The translations under genes were made by a program, and so were the position numbers. From Cristatella mucedo (lineage: Eukaryota > Bryozoa > Phylactolaemata > Cristatellidae), in the NCBI GenBank assembly GCA_009760855.2, contig WPIO01000007.1, positions 7,263,501-7,327,500 of the forward strand: 64,000 bases of DNA. The letters run 5' to 3'. Under the pieces are notes generated by a model. The model was not told the DNA's origin and did no database searches. It saw only the letters and a program-made list of their open reading frames with translations. Below are positions 1-10,284 of this stretch, one piece after another (the stretch's first letter is position 1; each line of letters starts with the position of its first letter).

Positions 1-54
1 TGATCAATCCGTTGCTGGTCCAACAAGAGATGAGCATCGCAGACTTGCCCTGGA
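1..54 (+). CDS. Possible upstream exon of the RhoGAP gene (partial)
   Basis: The first 54 bases end at a good donor (A followed by GTAAGAG). One frame is open across them and leaves a single base of the last codon, which is phase 1. The acceptor before the exon at 660 also needs phase 1. The translation, about 17 residues ending in ADLPW, would sit just before the helix carrying WDIHVLAGALK. It shows no residues diagnostic of RhoGAP, so the call rests on the donor, the open frame and the phase match (a one-in-three chance). It could equally be intron. The catalytic arginine finger exon, if present, lies left of the window. Confidence 0.3.
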
Positions 55-466
55 GTAAGAGCAACTGATACAATCGATACTTATCATATATGCCATCTGT
101 TGGGCATACTCACTAGCTACTGCATAACAAAAAAAACTAGCAGTCAGATACCTGCTGCGTCAAGCACTGTGTCAGTTTTAATCGTGGACTTCAAGCCCCT
201 CGGTTTTAGCGTATCGGTAAAACCAGGTTTTATGTTAACTAGTAACTGTGTACCGTTTTGTAATAATCAAGTAAAGCTGTATGCAATCGTGCTTTTGCTA
301 TTTCATTGTTAGGTTTTGGCTGTCAAGGCACCCCTCAAGTAGCTTGGCACTACTTTTTCCCCGAACCCGGGGCAAACAGCAAGGCCTGTCCTGCCAGCAT
401 TAACCCTGTGTGCCAACGCTATTTAGCAGTAGTTGTGATGCAGCAGTGCAAATTGATAAATATAAT
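55..466. other. Unassigned stretch, probable RhoGAP intron
   Basis: AT-leaning sequence with short ORFs that resemble nothing I know. If the exon at 1-54 is real, this is intron 55-659, whose 3' part holds a SINE-B copy. Confidence 0.4.
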
Positions 467-600
467 TCATTCGTATAGCACCCCAAAATAACTGAATCTC
501 ACTTCAGGTGATTCACATATTCCACGGGTCTCGAGCCCCCATGCATTCACCTTGACCTTGGTCGGGCCAGTGCCTTAACCACTGGGCAAAGCCAGGGGGG
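467..600 (-). mobile_element. SINE-B copy, reverse orientation
   Basis: Read on the minus strand this has a tRNA-like head (a GGCTTTGCCCAGTGGTTAAGG-type A box), a GGGCTCGAGACCC-like B box, and the tail seen in other SINE-B copies at 25.5, 25.85 and 34.5 kb. It is a diverged copy, with a G run (about 595-607) abutting the head. It lies in the intron just upstream of the exon at 660. Confidence 0.6.
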
Positions 601-659
601 GGGGGGGCATTGTTTCGCTGGCAAGCCGTATAAGCATAGTTTGGTGGGCTTTTTTGCAG

Positions 660-785
660 ATGATATGTACACGTTATCTAACTGGGACATCCATGTACTG
701 GCTGGTGCACTAAAGATGTTTTTCAGGGAGCTGCAGGAGCCACTCATTCCATTCGACTACTACAAGATGTTCATCGATGCACTCG
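660..785 (+). CDS. RhoGAP-domain protein, internal exon (middle of RhoGAP domain)
   Basis: The exon encodes part of a RhoGAP domain, which speeds GTP hydrolysis by Rho-family GTPases at membranes and the cytoskeleton. The acceptor is GGGCTTTTTTGCAG and the donor G/GTAGGG. The 126-nt exon has phase 1 at both ends, with 41 whole codons. The translation contains SNWDIHVLAGALKMFFREL, then QEPLIPFDYYKMFIDAL, matching the family block in which ALK supplies the conserved lysine. The usual RELPEPL reads RELQEPL. The pattern is closest to ARHGAP9/12/15/27-type domains, but only from memory of the motif. The next exon, at 8,533, restores codon GGT across the junction. No in-frame stop occurs in the exon. 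Confidence 0.8.
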
Positions 786-1924
786 GTAGGGGAAAAGTTG
801 CATCAAGCGATAGGAATTCTTTCTTGCTGCTGCTTCGACTATAGGTGCTAGTGCTGCTTGTGATATTTCTCTTAAATCCCTGCCTAATCTATCGCCGCCA
901 CTGTTTGAAATTGGCTTTAGTCTGGGTAAGCCACTCCATTTTAGAGGTAAGGGTTGCCCCTCTGTCATCAGAGTTCGAGAGAAAGGGGTTCCGTTTGAAC
1001 CTCTTTTACTGTTTCCTCACTCTGCAAACCCCGCCGGTTATAAGCAGGCCGTAGACGATGGCCACTGCAGCCGGCTAGCTGCTGTTACACACATTGTGTG
1101 CGGCTTCCACGTCCGGTGAGGACTAGGCCACAAATACAGATCTTGTAGGTGGTGCTAGTCTCAGCCGAGGACCGACGAATACCAGTGACGCCTGAACCTC
1201 ATAGTACGGCTAGTTACTTGTAGGTGCAAAACCAATGCATGAAGGTATTCTGACAGAAACACGGCAGCAACGACGAGCGCTCCTACCTTAGCATATCAAG
1301 TCCGTAACAATGCAAAATCCAATGCAGAGAAATCTTTTTAACAGCAGCGGACGGTTTCAGGCGTTCGACAGTGGCCGTGACGTACACCAACGGCTGTGTG
1401 GCCCTAGAGCTCACGTCAACTCCAATGCCAATACCACGAGTCTCGAATCCTGACTACCCCTATCTCAGGGCGAAGGCCTTTTATATGGCCTCGGCAATAA
1501 ACTATTCCATATTGCATAATCACGAATAATAACTAACCACCATAATTTGGCTGGTTTAGCTGGCAATGCCGTTACACTGCCTTCTAATCCACTAGTCACA
1601 GCCAGCTACAGATCGTTTACTACAGTGGCAGGTCACTAGGAGCAGCTGTGGCTGCATGGCCATGATGGCTTCATGAGGTGAGTGGGGCCAGAGGAGCAAT
1701 AGCCCGGAGACTCCAGGTCGACCCTCCGGTCAAAGCATAATGCAAGGCTATTTAGGGAGGGAGCCTCCCAACAAGACAGTTGTGCACAAAGTAGTTGATT
1801 GTCCGATGTTGCTTGTGACTCTGGGCAGTGCTCGAGTGATGTCTTCAAAAGACACGCGCTTTGGCAGTTGTATCCATTCTCAGTAAATCTGCCTGTGTCT
1901 ACAGAGAGAACAAGATTAAGTTAA
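786..1924. other. RhoGAP intron, no recognised feature
   Basis: First 1.1 kb of the 7.7-kb intron 786-8,532. The short ORFs on both strands match no family I know, and I see no repeat family shared with the rest of the window here. Confidence 0.5.
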
Positions 1925-1986
1925 AGAAAGGGGAAGTGGAGAGAAAGAAAGGGAGGGAGGGAGGGAGAGAGAAGAAGGCGAGAGAG

Positions 1987-2041
<55 letters not shown>

Positions 2042-2081
2042 TGAGAGGAAGGGAGGGTGGGAGACACAGACAGACAGAGAG

Positions 2082-2115
<34 letters not shown>
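1925..2115. repeat. (GA)n microsatellite, imperfect
   Basis: Purine-only tract with two purer GA blocks (1,991-2,037 and 2,087-2,115) separated by GGGA and GACA variants. It abuts the ACATT tail of a reversed LINE-A fragment. Confidence 0.95.
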
Positions 2116-2117
<2 letters not shown>

Positions 2118-2380
2118 TAATGTAATGTATCTCCGTCAGTAACTCCACAAAGTCATAAAGACCATGTGGGTGTTACGCAGGAGAGTTTTGTATAGCACAC
2201 TCACAGCCTAAGCGGCTTTCGGTACGCATTCGGTAGCCAACAGACTTCGTCTCACGCAACAAAGAGAAAGTTGGAAGCATAGCAGAGTTAGGAGAGCAGT
2301 TGAGGTAGTGAGTAGCATAGAAGTAGCAGTTCAGGACCGCTGAAAAAGATGTGCCATAGTCGGCAGTTGGAGAGTAGATG
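2116..2380 (-). mobile_element. LINE-A 3' end, 5'-truncated
   Basis: The reverse complement matches the last 265 bp of the LINE-A copy ending at 18,458 and the copy ending near 60,065. The match includes the end of the reverse-transcriptase ORF (RLGCECAIQNSPA then stop) and the GACGGAGATACATTACATTA tail. It is severely 5'-truncated, as expected for target-primed insertion. Confidence 0.85.
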
Positions 2381-2409
2381 GAGAGTGAGACGGTGTATGA
2401 AAGAGAAAG

Positions 2410-2490
2410 TGGTTTCAGCTCAATGGCTAAGTGCTCAGACTTCACTGCCTAGGTCAAGGGGTTTGAATCCTGAAGCATGTAATTCTTTAT
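2410..2490 (+). mobile_element. Possible tRNA-like SINE head
   Basis: It contains an A-box-like TGGCTAAGTGCTCAG and a B-box-like GGGTTTGAATCC at tRNA-like spacing. No tail or second copy was identified in the window, so this is tentative. Confidence 0.3.
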
Positions 2491-2584
2491 TGATGATGCA
2501 AAAGGTAGTGAAAGGCTCCTTTGCTTCTATGTTAATGAGGCTGTTGAATCAACTGACCTTTACCTTACTTATGCATGTGCTAAA

Positions 2585-2593
2585 GCTCTCTCT

Positions 2594-2665
<72 letters not shown>

Positions 2666-2686
2666 CTCTCTCGTTCTCTCTCTCTC

Positions 2687-2769
<83 letters not shown>
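2585..2769. repeat. (CT)n then (TA)n microsatellite
   Basis: About 150 bp of CT with scattered TCGT variants (2,585-2,738) runs directly into (TA)15 (2,739-2,769). The 189-residue ORF that crosses it is pure Ser-Leu low complexity and is not a gene. Confidence 0.97.
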
Positions 2770-2772
<3 letters not shown>

Positions 2773-2869
2773 AGCCTCGCATTTCTTCATCTTTCACACT
2801 TCCGTTTCTACCACTTTCTTTCTGCCACACTCATTCCCACCTTCTTCATTTCCTGGTTCTTGAGTTAAT

Positions 2870-4257
2870 AGTAATAATTATAATAATGCGCTCGATAAAG
2901 CCCTCTCAGAGAGCTTAATCTCTTTCTAGGTGCTTTACATTTGCTGCAAAGGGAAACGTGGTTGAATGGTTAGTAATATCATGCTTGATAAACAACATGA
3001 ATAACATGGTTAGGGGTGACAGGCACAGGGTCAGCATGCAAGTGTGGTTAGTGGCAGCATGCACAGTGTCAGCACGCATAAGCACATGAAGGACGAATCA
3101 CCTGTACCCACTAAATGCTGTCCTAAATAGGTGTTTTTAAATTTTTTTTAAATGTGGTCAAGTCAGGGGCTGTTCTGACACAAGTCGGGAGTGAGTTCCA
3201 GGCTTTGGGAGCATACGAACTAAATGCACGGTCTCCAAAGAACTTGAGGTTTGTACGAGGTATTGGTAAACTGTTGAAATCCGAAAGTGTGTGTTACGAT
3301 GACGGCTTGATACTTGATGACTTGACTTGAGACTTGATGACGACGATACGACGCCTTGTGGGGGAGTAGATCTGAGAGATAGGCAGGACCCAAAGAATGA
3401 AGTGACCTAAAAGTGAGCGACGAAACCTTGAAGTCGATCCGTTGCTTGACTGGTAGCCAGTGCAGGTCGGCGAAAAGTGGTGTGATGTGGCAACTGCGAC
3501 GCTCACGACAGACAAGCCTAGCAGCAGATTTTTGCACCAGCTGTAAGCACCTGGTTGCACATGCCGGTAGGCCAGCAAGCAGTGAGTTGCAGAAGTCAAG
3601 ACGGGATGTCACAAATGCATGGACCAACTTGGACGTGGTATGCTTATCAAAAAAACAAGCCCAAACGTTAGCAACGTTATGTAGCTGAAAGTAGGCAAAC
3701 TTGATTGTGGAGCTGATGTGATCGTCTAACGAGAGGTCACTTTGGAACATGACACCTAAATTTCGAGCTGATTCAACAGGAGATATGCTGGCAGAGCCAA
3801 TTTTGAGTGTCAGCCTTTCCAATTACTGAATCACACTGGGTTTGCCCATAACTAACAGTTAGCTTTGTCATCGTTTAGTTTAAGAAAATGTGCTGCCATT
3901 CCGAACGCGGATGTCATCAATACATGCAGCAAGGGAGTTGAGAGAATTAGAGGTTTTCGAAGTCTGGGAGTGATCCAAGCTAAGGTACAACTGAGTGTCA
4001 TCCGCAGAGAAATGAAAGCCTAGATTGTGCTTGGCAATCGCATCGGCAAGAGGGAGAGTGTAAACCGTGAAAGGATCAGGACCTAGCACGGAGTCCTGAG
4101 GTACCCCATATTTTAGAGGTACCTCGGATGATCTTTGTCCATTCACGTCAATACTCTGAGTCTTCCACTGAGATAAGACCTGAACCATTGCAGAGCAGTG
4201 CAGGTGATGCCCAGTCGAGATGAGAGGCACTCGAGAAGAAGTTTCCAAATAACTTTT
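2870..4257 (-). mobile_element. LINE-B copy, reverse orientation, dead
   Basis: L2/CR1-type LINE fragment on the minus strand. The 3' end is at 2,870-2,887 (ATAATTATT tail), preceded by the tail hairpin. Going up the element there is the C-terminal reverse-transcriptase region (3,220-3,822) with RNLGVMFQSDLSLDDHIS and [16 protein letters not shown], then the core (3,880-4,260) with GVPQDSVLG and a catalytic motif SADD in place of YADD. Frameshifts and a stop separate the pieces. The 5' truncation is near 4,257. Confidence 0.85.
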
Positions 4258-4390
4258 CATTAGACGACCATATCCGCTGTACAGTCATGTCTGCTTAATT
4301 CCAGCTACGAGACATTGCAAAGGTTGGGGTCTGCTGAGATAGATACCACATCCAAGTTGATCTATGCATTTGTGACATCCCACCCATCTC
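4258..4390 (+). mobile_element. LINE-B internal fragment, diverged
   Basis: Plus-strand similarity to the LINE-B segment beginning TTAGACGACCA and passing through the GATACCACATCCAAGTTG and TTTGTGACATCCC stretches. It abuts the 5' end of the reversed LINE-B copy. It repeats a segment already present in that copy, so it is a separate, older insertion. Confidence 0.6.
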
Positions 4391-4454
4391 GCCTGTGACA
4401 ACTGCGGTCGTGGCTTCGAGCCCTTCAGCACGTGTGAAGCACAAGCACAATAAT

Positions 4455-4540
4455 AAAAGTAAAAATAATACATTTACTATAGCTCCCTCAGAGAACTAAA
4501 TCTCTTTCTAGGCACTTCAGTGCATACATATCGAGTTATA
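4455..4540 (-). mobile_element. LINE-B tail remnant
   Basis: Reverse copy of the LINE-B 3' hairpin region (AAGTGCCTAGAAAGAGATTT when read on the minus strand) followed by an AT-rich tail near 4,455-4,475. Confidence 0.6.
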
Positions 4541-4588
4541 TAAGGGCACTATACAAATGAATTACATATATATATATATATATATATT

Positions 4589-4757
4589 TCCTAGCTGCTT
4601 AAACAGCCTCCTTTTGTATAGCAACAGAAGAGCCTTTATGGCTATCACCACCGCTTGCAGTGGCGATACAGGATCGCCCACCGTAGGAATCGAACCCACG
4701 ACCTCGGGACCGAGGTAATGAAAGCAACTGCCTTACCTAGTGTGCCAGCACGGCTCA
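4589..4757 (-). mobile_element. SINE-A copy, reverse orientation
   Basis: Near-complete tRNA-derived SINE. On the minus strand it starts GAGCCGTGCTGGCACACTAG (A box), carries GTGGGTTCGATTCCTACGG (B box), then the family body with GGCTCTTCTGTTGCTATAC and GTTTAAGCAGCTAGGA. It matches copies at 12.3, 21.6 and 48.4 kb. A (TA)n tract (4,566-4,588) lies where the tail should be. Confidence 0.85.
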
Positions 4758-4774
4758 CATACAAGTATATACCC

Positions 4775-5400
4775 TGTATCACTCCTTTCAGGTCGTTCGG
4801 CCCATGCAAGAATGTCCTTGCAGTTGGTGAAAAATGCTACAGCCAGACTTATCTGGCATTAGCATTGCAGCTGCCATGCTACAACACTTCTCACCGACCT
4901 GAAATAGCTCCCCATCAAGCAGAGTTTTGACTCATAGTTTTTTTAATTCTCTTTTAGGTCTCTCCATTCTCTCAACATAGTGTCTTTGTAGAGATACAGA
5001 CAGAGATACAGTACATTACATTTATTCCAGCCTACCTATTCGAACATTTCCAAATCGGCTAGGTATAGAATCACCTGCTCGTCTGACTCAAGTCATTTAG
5101 CTGTGCATAGAACCAGCCTTAAATCGTTTGGAGATTGTGCCTTTAGTTCCGATGCCTCCGAATGATGTCACGACACCACCTGACTTGACAACTTGTAAAC
5201 AGGAGCTAAAAACGTACCTGTTCCTGATAAACAGCCTTTGCTGGGTCCGGGTGAATTGTCCTCTGTATGGCTTGCTGATGCTGTGCATGTTATTATTGAC
5301 TATATCAACATGCTTGCCTTATAGCATATGCAAATTACCTAGGAAGAGTGTTACTTCTTTGATTGTGCTATACAAATGCCTTAATATTATTACAATTATT
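4775..5400 (+). mobile_element. Old LINE-B-like fragment
   Basis: Diverged plus-strand match to the C-terminal reverse-transcriptase part and 3' end of LINE-B. Recognisable pieces are CTACAACACTTCTCACCGAC, LKSFGDCAFSS-like coding near 5,110-5,140, ELKTYLFLI near 5,200 and a tail near 5,340-5,400. Many stops. Confidence 0.6.
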
Positions 5401-6665
5401 CTTTTCCCTCACACACACATGGTTATTCAATCGCACTCTCCCTTGTTCATTCGTTTTCTTCTTCTTCTTTGCTACCTATCTTGCTCTTTCTCTCCTCATC
5501 TCTTCTCTCTCCCACTAATCTAGGCCGCAGAGTGCAGCTAAGGCTTTGTAGATTTTGACTAATGTAACTGCACAAAATATTAAGTCTGCTTATTCGGCTG
5601 ATCAGCACTGAAATTGTCATTCGCAAGACCAGACATGTGCCACTCTCGTGGCTCCCCGTAATCGAGTGTTGAGATCGGTGTTTGAGCAGTCACTAACCAC
5701 TAGCGCCTTTGCCCAGACACTGCAAATTTAATGGATCTGCCGCGAGCAGTCAGCTGCCATTCATTATAGTAACACCTGCTGTCCTTAGCAGCAAATCGGC
5801 CGAGAGTGTCACTGCCCCTTCCCCAGGGCTAGGATGCTGTTGAAATAATCAAGCAGAACGTTTTCTGAGAGCGGACCTTTCTAGGTCACGAATGTCAACT
5901 TCAACAAGTGACCTGCATACGAGGGACCTCAAAGGTCAGCATTGCGTGACCTTTGACCCTCCTCTTTCAGTCCACACTTCGTCGTGCAGGCATTCGGCCT
6001 TCGAGCAAGCTATAGCAAATGGACTCACGTTGACTAACACGTGTCTGTTTTGGCAGGGATGGAAAATAGCACGGCCGTTCCAATTGTTGAATTAGGTAAA
6101 CTACCTGAAAAAGCACAACAAAGGTGGCTGCTCAATGTGAAGGATGTATTTCCAAGGAGAATAGCAAAGTCATTTAATTCTTTTTCTCTTCCATTTTGGG
6201 ACCTATGCACCATTGCCATCAAAGGCAGCCGTGCAGGGATCCTTGGAGGAATTTCGAATTAGTCCAGGCTATTGAATTAATCCAATCAGGAGTTTCAGAC
6301 CAGCTCCTTAAGTCTCAACTCGCACCCAGAGTCATTCCTAATCATTGCAAGACTGAGAAGCCCTGTCGCTGGGATTAACACCAAATTGCTGTGCGGGAGT
6401 TCCCACAAATAATTGCATAACCTGCTCAAACCCGAAGCCACACAGTTCGTGTGCATTCTGTGTCTATAACAATGCATGGCATGCAGCAAACCTAAGTGAG
6501 AAGCATGCTGGCTTAAGGACAGACAGCACTAAAGAGCCCGTGCAAAGAGGTGCTACGATCGGCAGCAGAATTGTAGTCACTACCATGCAGAGTAAGCATG
6601 TGTGCTGCTGACCATCCTTATGCAAAAAGAAGTATTGGCATATGAAGACTAATGTAGGTCGTGCC
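5401..6665. other. RhoGAP intron, unassigned
   Basis: No repeat family or known domain seen. One 73-residue ORF (6,041-6,262) follows a TTTTGGCAG that could be an acceptor, but the protein is unfamiliar and lacks donor support. I do not call it. Confidence 0.4.
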
Positions 6666-6669
6666 AATC

Positions 6670-8200
6670 GATCCTAGCAAACGCCAAGTCTAGCTTCTAT
6701 AAAAACATTGTTGAATCACAGATGCACAATCCAAAAATCCTGATGTCGACGATCAATCATCTCCTCAACTGCTCCTAGATTAGCTCCTTACCTGGTGATC
6801 CTTGTGATGATCTAGCCGATCGCTTCTCTCGATTCTTTGTCTCGATCTTTCGGCAGCTTTTGATACTATCGATCAAAAAGTTCTTCCAGAGCGCCTCTCA
6901 TCTCGCCTGGGCACCAATGGCACTGCTCTGCAATGGTTCAGGTCTTATCTCAGTGGAAGACTCCAGAATATTGACATGAATGGACAAAGATCATCCGAGG
7001 TACCTCTAAAATATGGGGTACCTCAGGACTCCGTGCTAGGTCCTTTTCTTTTCACGGTTTATACTCTCCCTCTTGCTGATGTGATTGCCAAGCACAATCT
7101 AGGCTTTCACTTCTACGCGGATGACACTCAGTTGTACCTTTCCTTTGATCCCTCCCAGCCTTCGAGCACGTTGAATTCTCTCAACTCACTTGCTGCATGT
7201 ATTGATGACATCTGCACATGAATGGCAGCAATTTTTCTAAAACTAAACGATGATAAAGCTAACTATTAGTTATGAGCAAACCCAGTGTGATTCAGTAATT
7301 GGAAAGGCTGACGCTCAAAATTGGCTCTGCCAGCATATCTCATGTTGAAGCAGCTCGAAATTTAGGTGTCATGTTCCAAAGCGACCTCTCGTTAGACGAC
7401 CACATCAGCTCCACAATCAAGTTTGCCTACTTTCAGCTACATAAAATTGCTAAAATTCAGGCTTGTTTAGATAAGGATACCACGTCCAAGTTGGTCCGTG
7501 CATTTGTGACATCCCGTCTTGACTTCTGCAACTCACTGCTTGCTGGCCTACCGGCATGTGCAATCAGGTGATCACAGCTGGTGCAAAACTGTGCGGCTAG
7601 GCTTGTCTGTCGTAAGCATCGCAGTTGCCACATCACACCACTTCTCGCTGACCTGCACTGGCTACCAGTCAAGCAACGGATCGACTTAAAGGTTTTGCCA
7701 CTCACTTTTAGGTCACTTCATTCTTTGACTCCAGCCTATCTCTCAGATCTGCTGCCCCACCAGGCCAAGCATCGCACTACCAGCTTTTCGGCATCCAACA
7801 GTTTACCAATATCTCATACAAACCTCAAATCCTTTGGAGACCGTGCATTTAGTTCGTATGCTCCCAAAGCCTGGAGCTCACTCCCGACTTGCGTCACAAC
7901 ATCCCCTGATATGACCATATTTAAAAAAATTTAAAAATATCTATTTAGGACAGCATTTAGCGGGTACCAGTGATTCGTCCTTGATGTGCTTATGCGTGCT
8001 GACACTGTGCATGCTGCCACTAACCACACTTACATGCTGACCCTGTGCTTGTCATCCCTAACCATGTTATTCGTGGTGTTTATTAAGCATGATATTACTC
8101 ACCATTCAATCGTGTTTCTCTTTGCAGCAAATGTAAAGCGCCTAGAAAGAGATTGAGTTCTCTGAGGGCGCTTTATCAAGTGCATTATTATTATTATTAT
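6670..8200 (+). mobile_element. LINE-B copy with internal deletion, dead
   Basis: 5'-truncated LINE-B on the plus strand. Compared with the copy at 30 kb it joins CGATTCTTTGT directly to CTCGATCTTTCGGCAGC near 6,841-6,845, removing roughly 550 bp that encode the N-terminal half of the reverse transcriptase. The core motifs GVPQDSVLG and [12 protein letters not shown] are kept (6,976-7,221), followed by frameshifts near 7,222-7,300 and 7,571-7,580. The tail hairpin (8,135-8,174) and (ATT)n are intact. Confidence 0.88.
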
Positions 8201-8532
8201 AGAGAATATACTGCTACGAGAGGATGAAAATTCACGAAGAAACTGTTCACATTTAGCAGGATGGTCTGGCAGTGCTGATAGGTCAGGTCAAGGGAGACAA
8301 AGCATTGTGGGTACAGGCAAATGTGAGAGTAGTGGTTTGCATTCCCAGGTTTGCTGGAAGCAGTAGGTATTCCTTATCCAACAGAGACACATTAATAATC
8401 CTATGCTTTCGTGGCTATGTTCAGGCTCACTTTTTGAAACTTAATCGGCTCACTTCCACGAGCTCGCTTTCAGCAGCAGCAGCAGCGATGCTGCCAATTG
8501 CAGCTATAGCAGCCGCCAAACATTTTTTCTAG
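8201..8532. other. RhoGAP intron, 3' end with acceptor
   Basis: Unassigned sequence. It ends in CATTTTTTCTAG, a strong polypyrimidine tract plus AG acceptor at 8,531-8,532. Confidence 0.6.
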
Positions 8533-8638
8533 GTATTGGCGACTCAACGCAGCAGCTGTCTACGTACAAGCTTCTAATCAGTATGATGCTGCCGGCAACT
8601 CGTGACACTCTGCACACACTGATGGCTCACCTGCTCAG
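8533..8638 (+). CDS. RhoGAP-domain protein, internal exon
   Basis: 106-nt exon. The acceptor is TTTTTTCTAG and the donor CAG/GTAATG. Its first two bases complete a glycine codon begun at 785, and its last two begin an arginine codon finished at 10,110, so it is phase 1 in and phase 2 out. It encodes IGDSTQQLSTYKLLISMMLP, then ATRDTLHTLMAHLL. This fits the RhoGAP helix with the LPxxNxxTLxxLxxHL pattern, where ours has LPATRDTLHTLMAHL. The join with both neighbours makes this very unlikely to be chance. Confidence 0.85.
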
Positions 8639-9531
8639 GTAATGCAGTCAGTGAACGCTGGCCCAATGCAGCTTCCGATCATGTTTGGATGCTTGGAACA
8701 ATCTCATCCGCGTGTACAAGTCAGCGTGCAAGTCTCGTGCATAGCCATGCTGTCCTTTGATCTCAGAAATTAAGCAGCAAGATGGTCGGACTGAGCTAGC
8801 TGCTGTTGAATGAGCTTATTCGGCTACTGCAGCTGTGTACTTCTGTGGACAGCAAACGATGTTTGTCTTATCTAAAGAGCTCATTCCTGTCTGGTGCCGG
8901 AGGTTAACGTACAAATCGTTATTTACTTTTGGCTTTCAGAGAAAGGCTGCGGTAGCCGCCAATCTAAAATTGTGCTTGCAGCCTCATTCACTCTCCACTG
9001 TGCTAATGCCAGGTGCTGTGTAACTGGCCGAATCAAGTTTTTGACATTTGGCCAGTGCGGCTGGAGCTTCGCTAGCCAATTAGCCTGCAGCATTTTCCTC
9101 TCCTCGGTCAGTAGCTACGTTGAAACCGCACCACTTCAGGCCTCTTTGCTAAGACTCGAATCTGCTCCAACGCACGAACTTATTGCTAGGCTGGCTGCCC
9201 CCATTCCTCTCCTGGCAACCGACCCCAAACTATTAACCTGTACCTGTAGTCACTGCTCTACTACCCCCACCCAAATCTCTGGTGAAAGACAAGTCTGGGG
9301 TGTCCATTTTTAAGCATGTGTGAGCTTCACCCAATTGATAGAGAAAATTTCATGGTCAAGTACTCTGCTGGCACATATTGTAGGGCTTCAGTTTTCTGTC
9401 GGCGTATAGTGATTTATTAAGGAACGCTGCTCAGTAGTACACCAAGCGTCTCTCTCTCTCTCTGTCTCTACATTCAGCATAAAAACGTATGTATTTATAG
9501 TTTGCATATATGCGTGTATATATATATGCAT

Positions 9532-9534
<3 letters not shown>

Positions 9535-9570
<36 letters not shown>
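9535..9570. repeat. (CA)18 microsatellite
   Basis: Uninterrupted CA tract flanked by TATATA sequence, inside the last RhoGAP intron. Confidence 0.97.
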
Positions 9571-9576
<6 letters not shown>

Positions 9577-9975
9577 CATGTTAAATATCTATCTATATGT
9601 TTACTCATGTGTGTGTAGGCTTTCTCTGTCTCTCCCTATCTCTATCGCGATTTGTCTACCTCTGCCTGACATTCTTCAATTGCCAGTATGCAATTGTCAG
9701 TTGCAAGCTTAAATGACGTTCCTACACATATGCAAGGTTTTCTAGTATTACTGTGATCCCACTATCATTTTTCCATGCATTGCCTCACCACATTCATTAC
9801 CACGGTGGGTACGATGTGATCTTGCTATTTCGCCTCTTATCAGCTGCTGTAATTCGCAACAGTGTTGTGCTAATACCAATAAAGAGCCTTAAACATGTGC
9901 ATATATGTCCCCTGTGTAGCGCTGTCTGTTCTAATCAATGGGGCTTAACTGTATTTCTTCCTCCTTTCCTTCATC

Positions 9976-9997
9976 TGTCTCTCTCTCTCTCTCCTCC

Positions 9998-10030
<33 letters not shown>

Positions 10031-10041
10031 TGCTCTCTCTC
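9976..10041. repeat. (CT)n microsatellite
   Basis: Pyrimidine tract with CTCC variants, followed by a T run (10,041-10,050), about 60 bp before the acceptor of the last RhoGAP exon. It may extend the pyrimidine tract of that acceptor. Confidence 0.95.
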
Positions 10042-10109
10042 TTTTTTTTTGGTCTTACTCTGTGTGATGCTGCTCCCTGGCAAAGAAAGCTTTCCTTATG
10101 CTCTTGAAG

Positions 10110-10284
10110 GGTGAGCGAACACTGCTCCAAGAACAAGATGACTGTTGAGAACATCGCCAAGGTTTTTGGGCAGACACTGATGCGACCAGAAGAGGACAGC
10201 AGCTCTGCCGCTTCGCTCTCCAGCGCTCACTGTCACAATGCAGTGATCGAGTACATCTTGACGAACTATGCCAGGATCTTCTAG
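10110..10284 (+). CDS. RhoGAP-domain protein, terminal exon with stop
   Basis: Last coding exon. Its first base completes an arginine codon started at 8,637. It then reads VSEHCSKNKMTVENIAKVFG, QTLMRPEEDSSSAASLSSAH and CHNAVIEYILTNYARIF, with stop TAG at 10,282-10,284. This is the C-terminal RhoGAP block: the asparagine of MTxxNLAxVFGP is kept, while the usual FGP is FGQ. The protein ends almost exactly at the end of the RhoGAP fold, so the domain is C-terminal, as in the ARHGAP9/12/15/27 group. Earlier exons with the arginine finger lie outside the window. Confidence 0.87.

Larger units (their letters stand above)
8639..10109. other. RhoGAP intron with CA and CT microsatellites
   Basis: 1.47-kb intron running from the donor GTAATG to the acceptor TTTCCTTATGCTCTTGAAG. 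Apart from the microsatellites listed separately I see no repeat family or coding. Confidence 0.7.

Noticed and set aside
4240-4400. Twin-priming inversion at the 5' end of the reversed LINE-B
   Set aside because: The plus-strand piece repeats a segment already present in the minus-strand copy, whereas twin priming would invert the adjacent upstream part.
6041-6262. Possible extra RhoGAP exon after TTTTGGCAG
   Set aside because: The exons at 660 and 8,533 already join in phase across a continuous domain, and the ORF has no RhoGAP residues.
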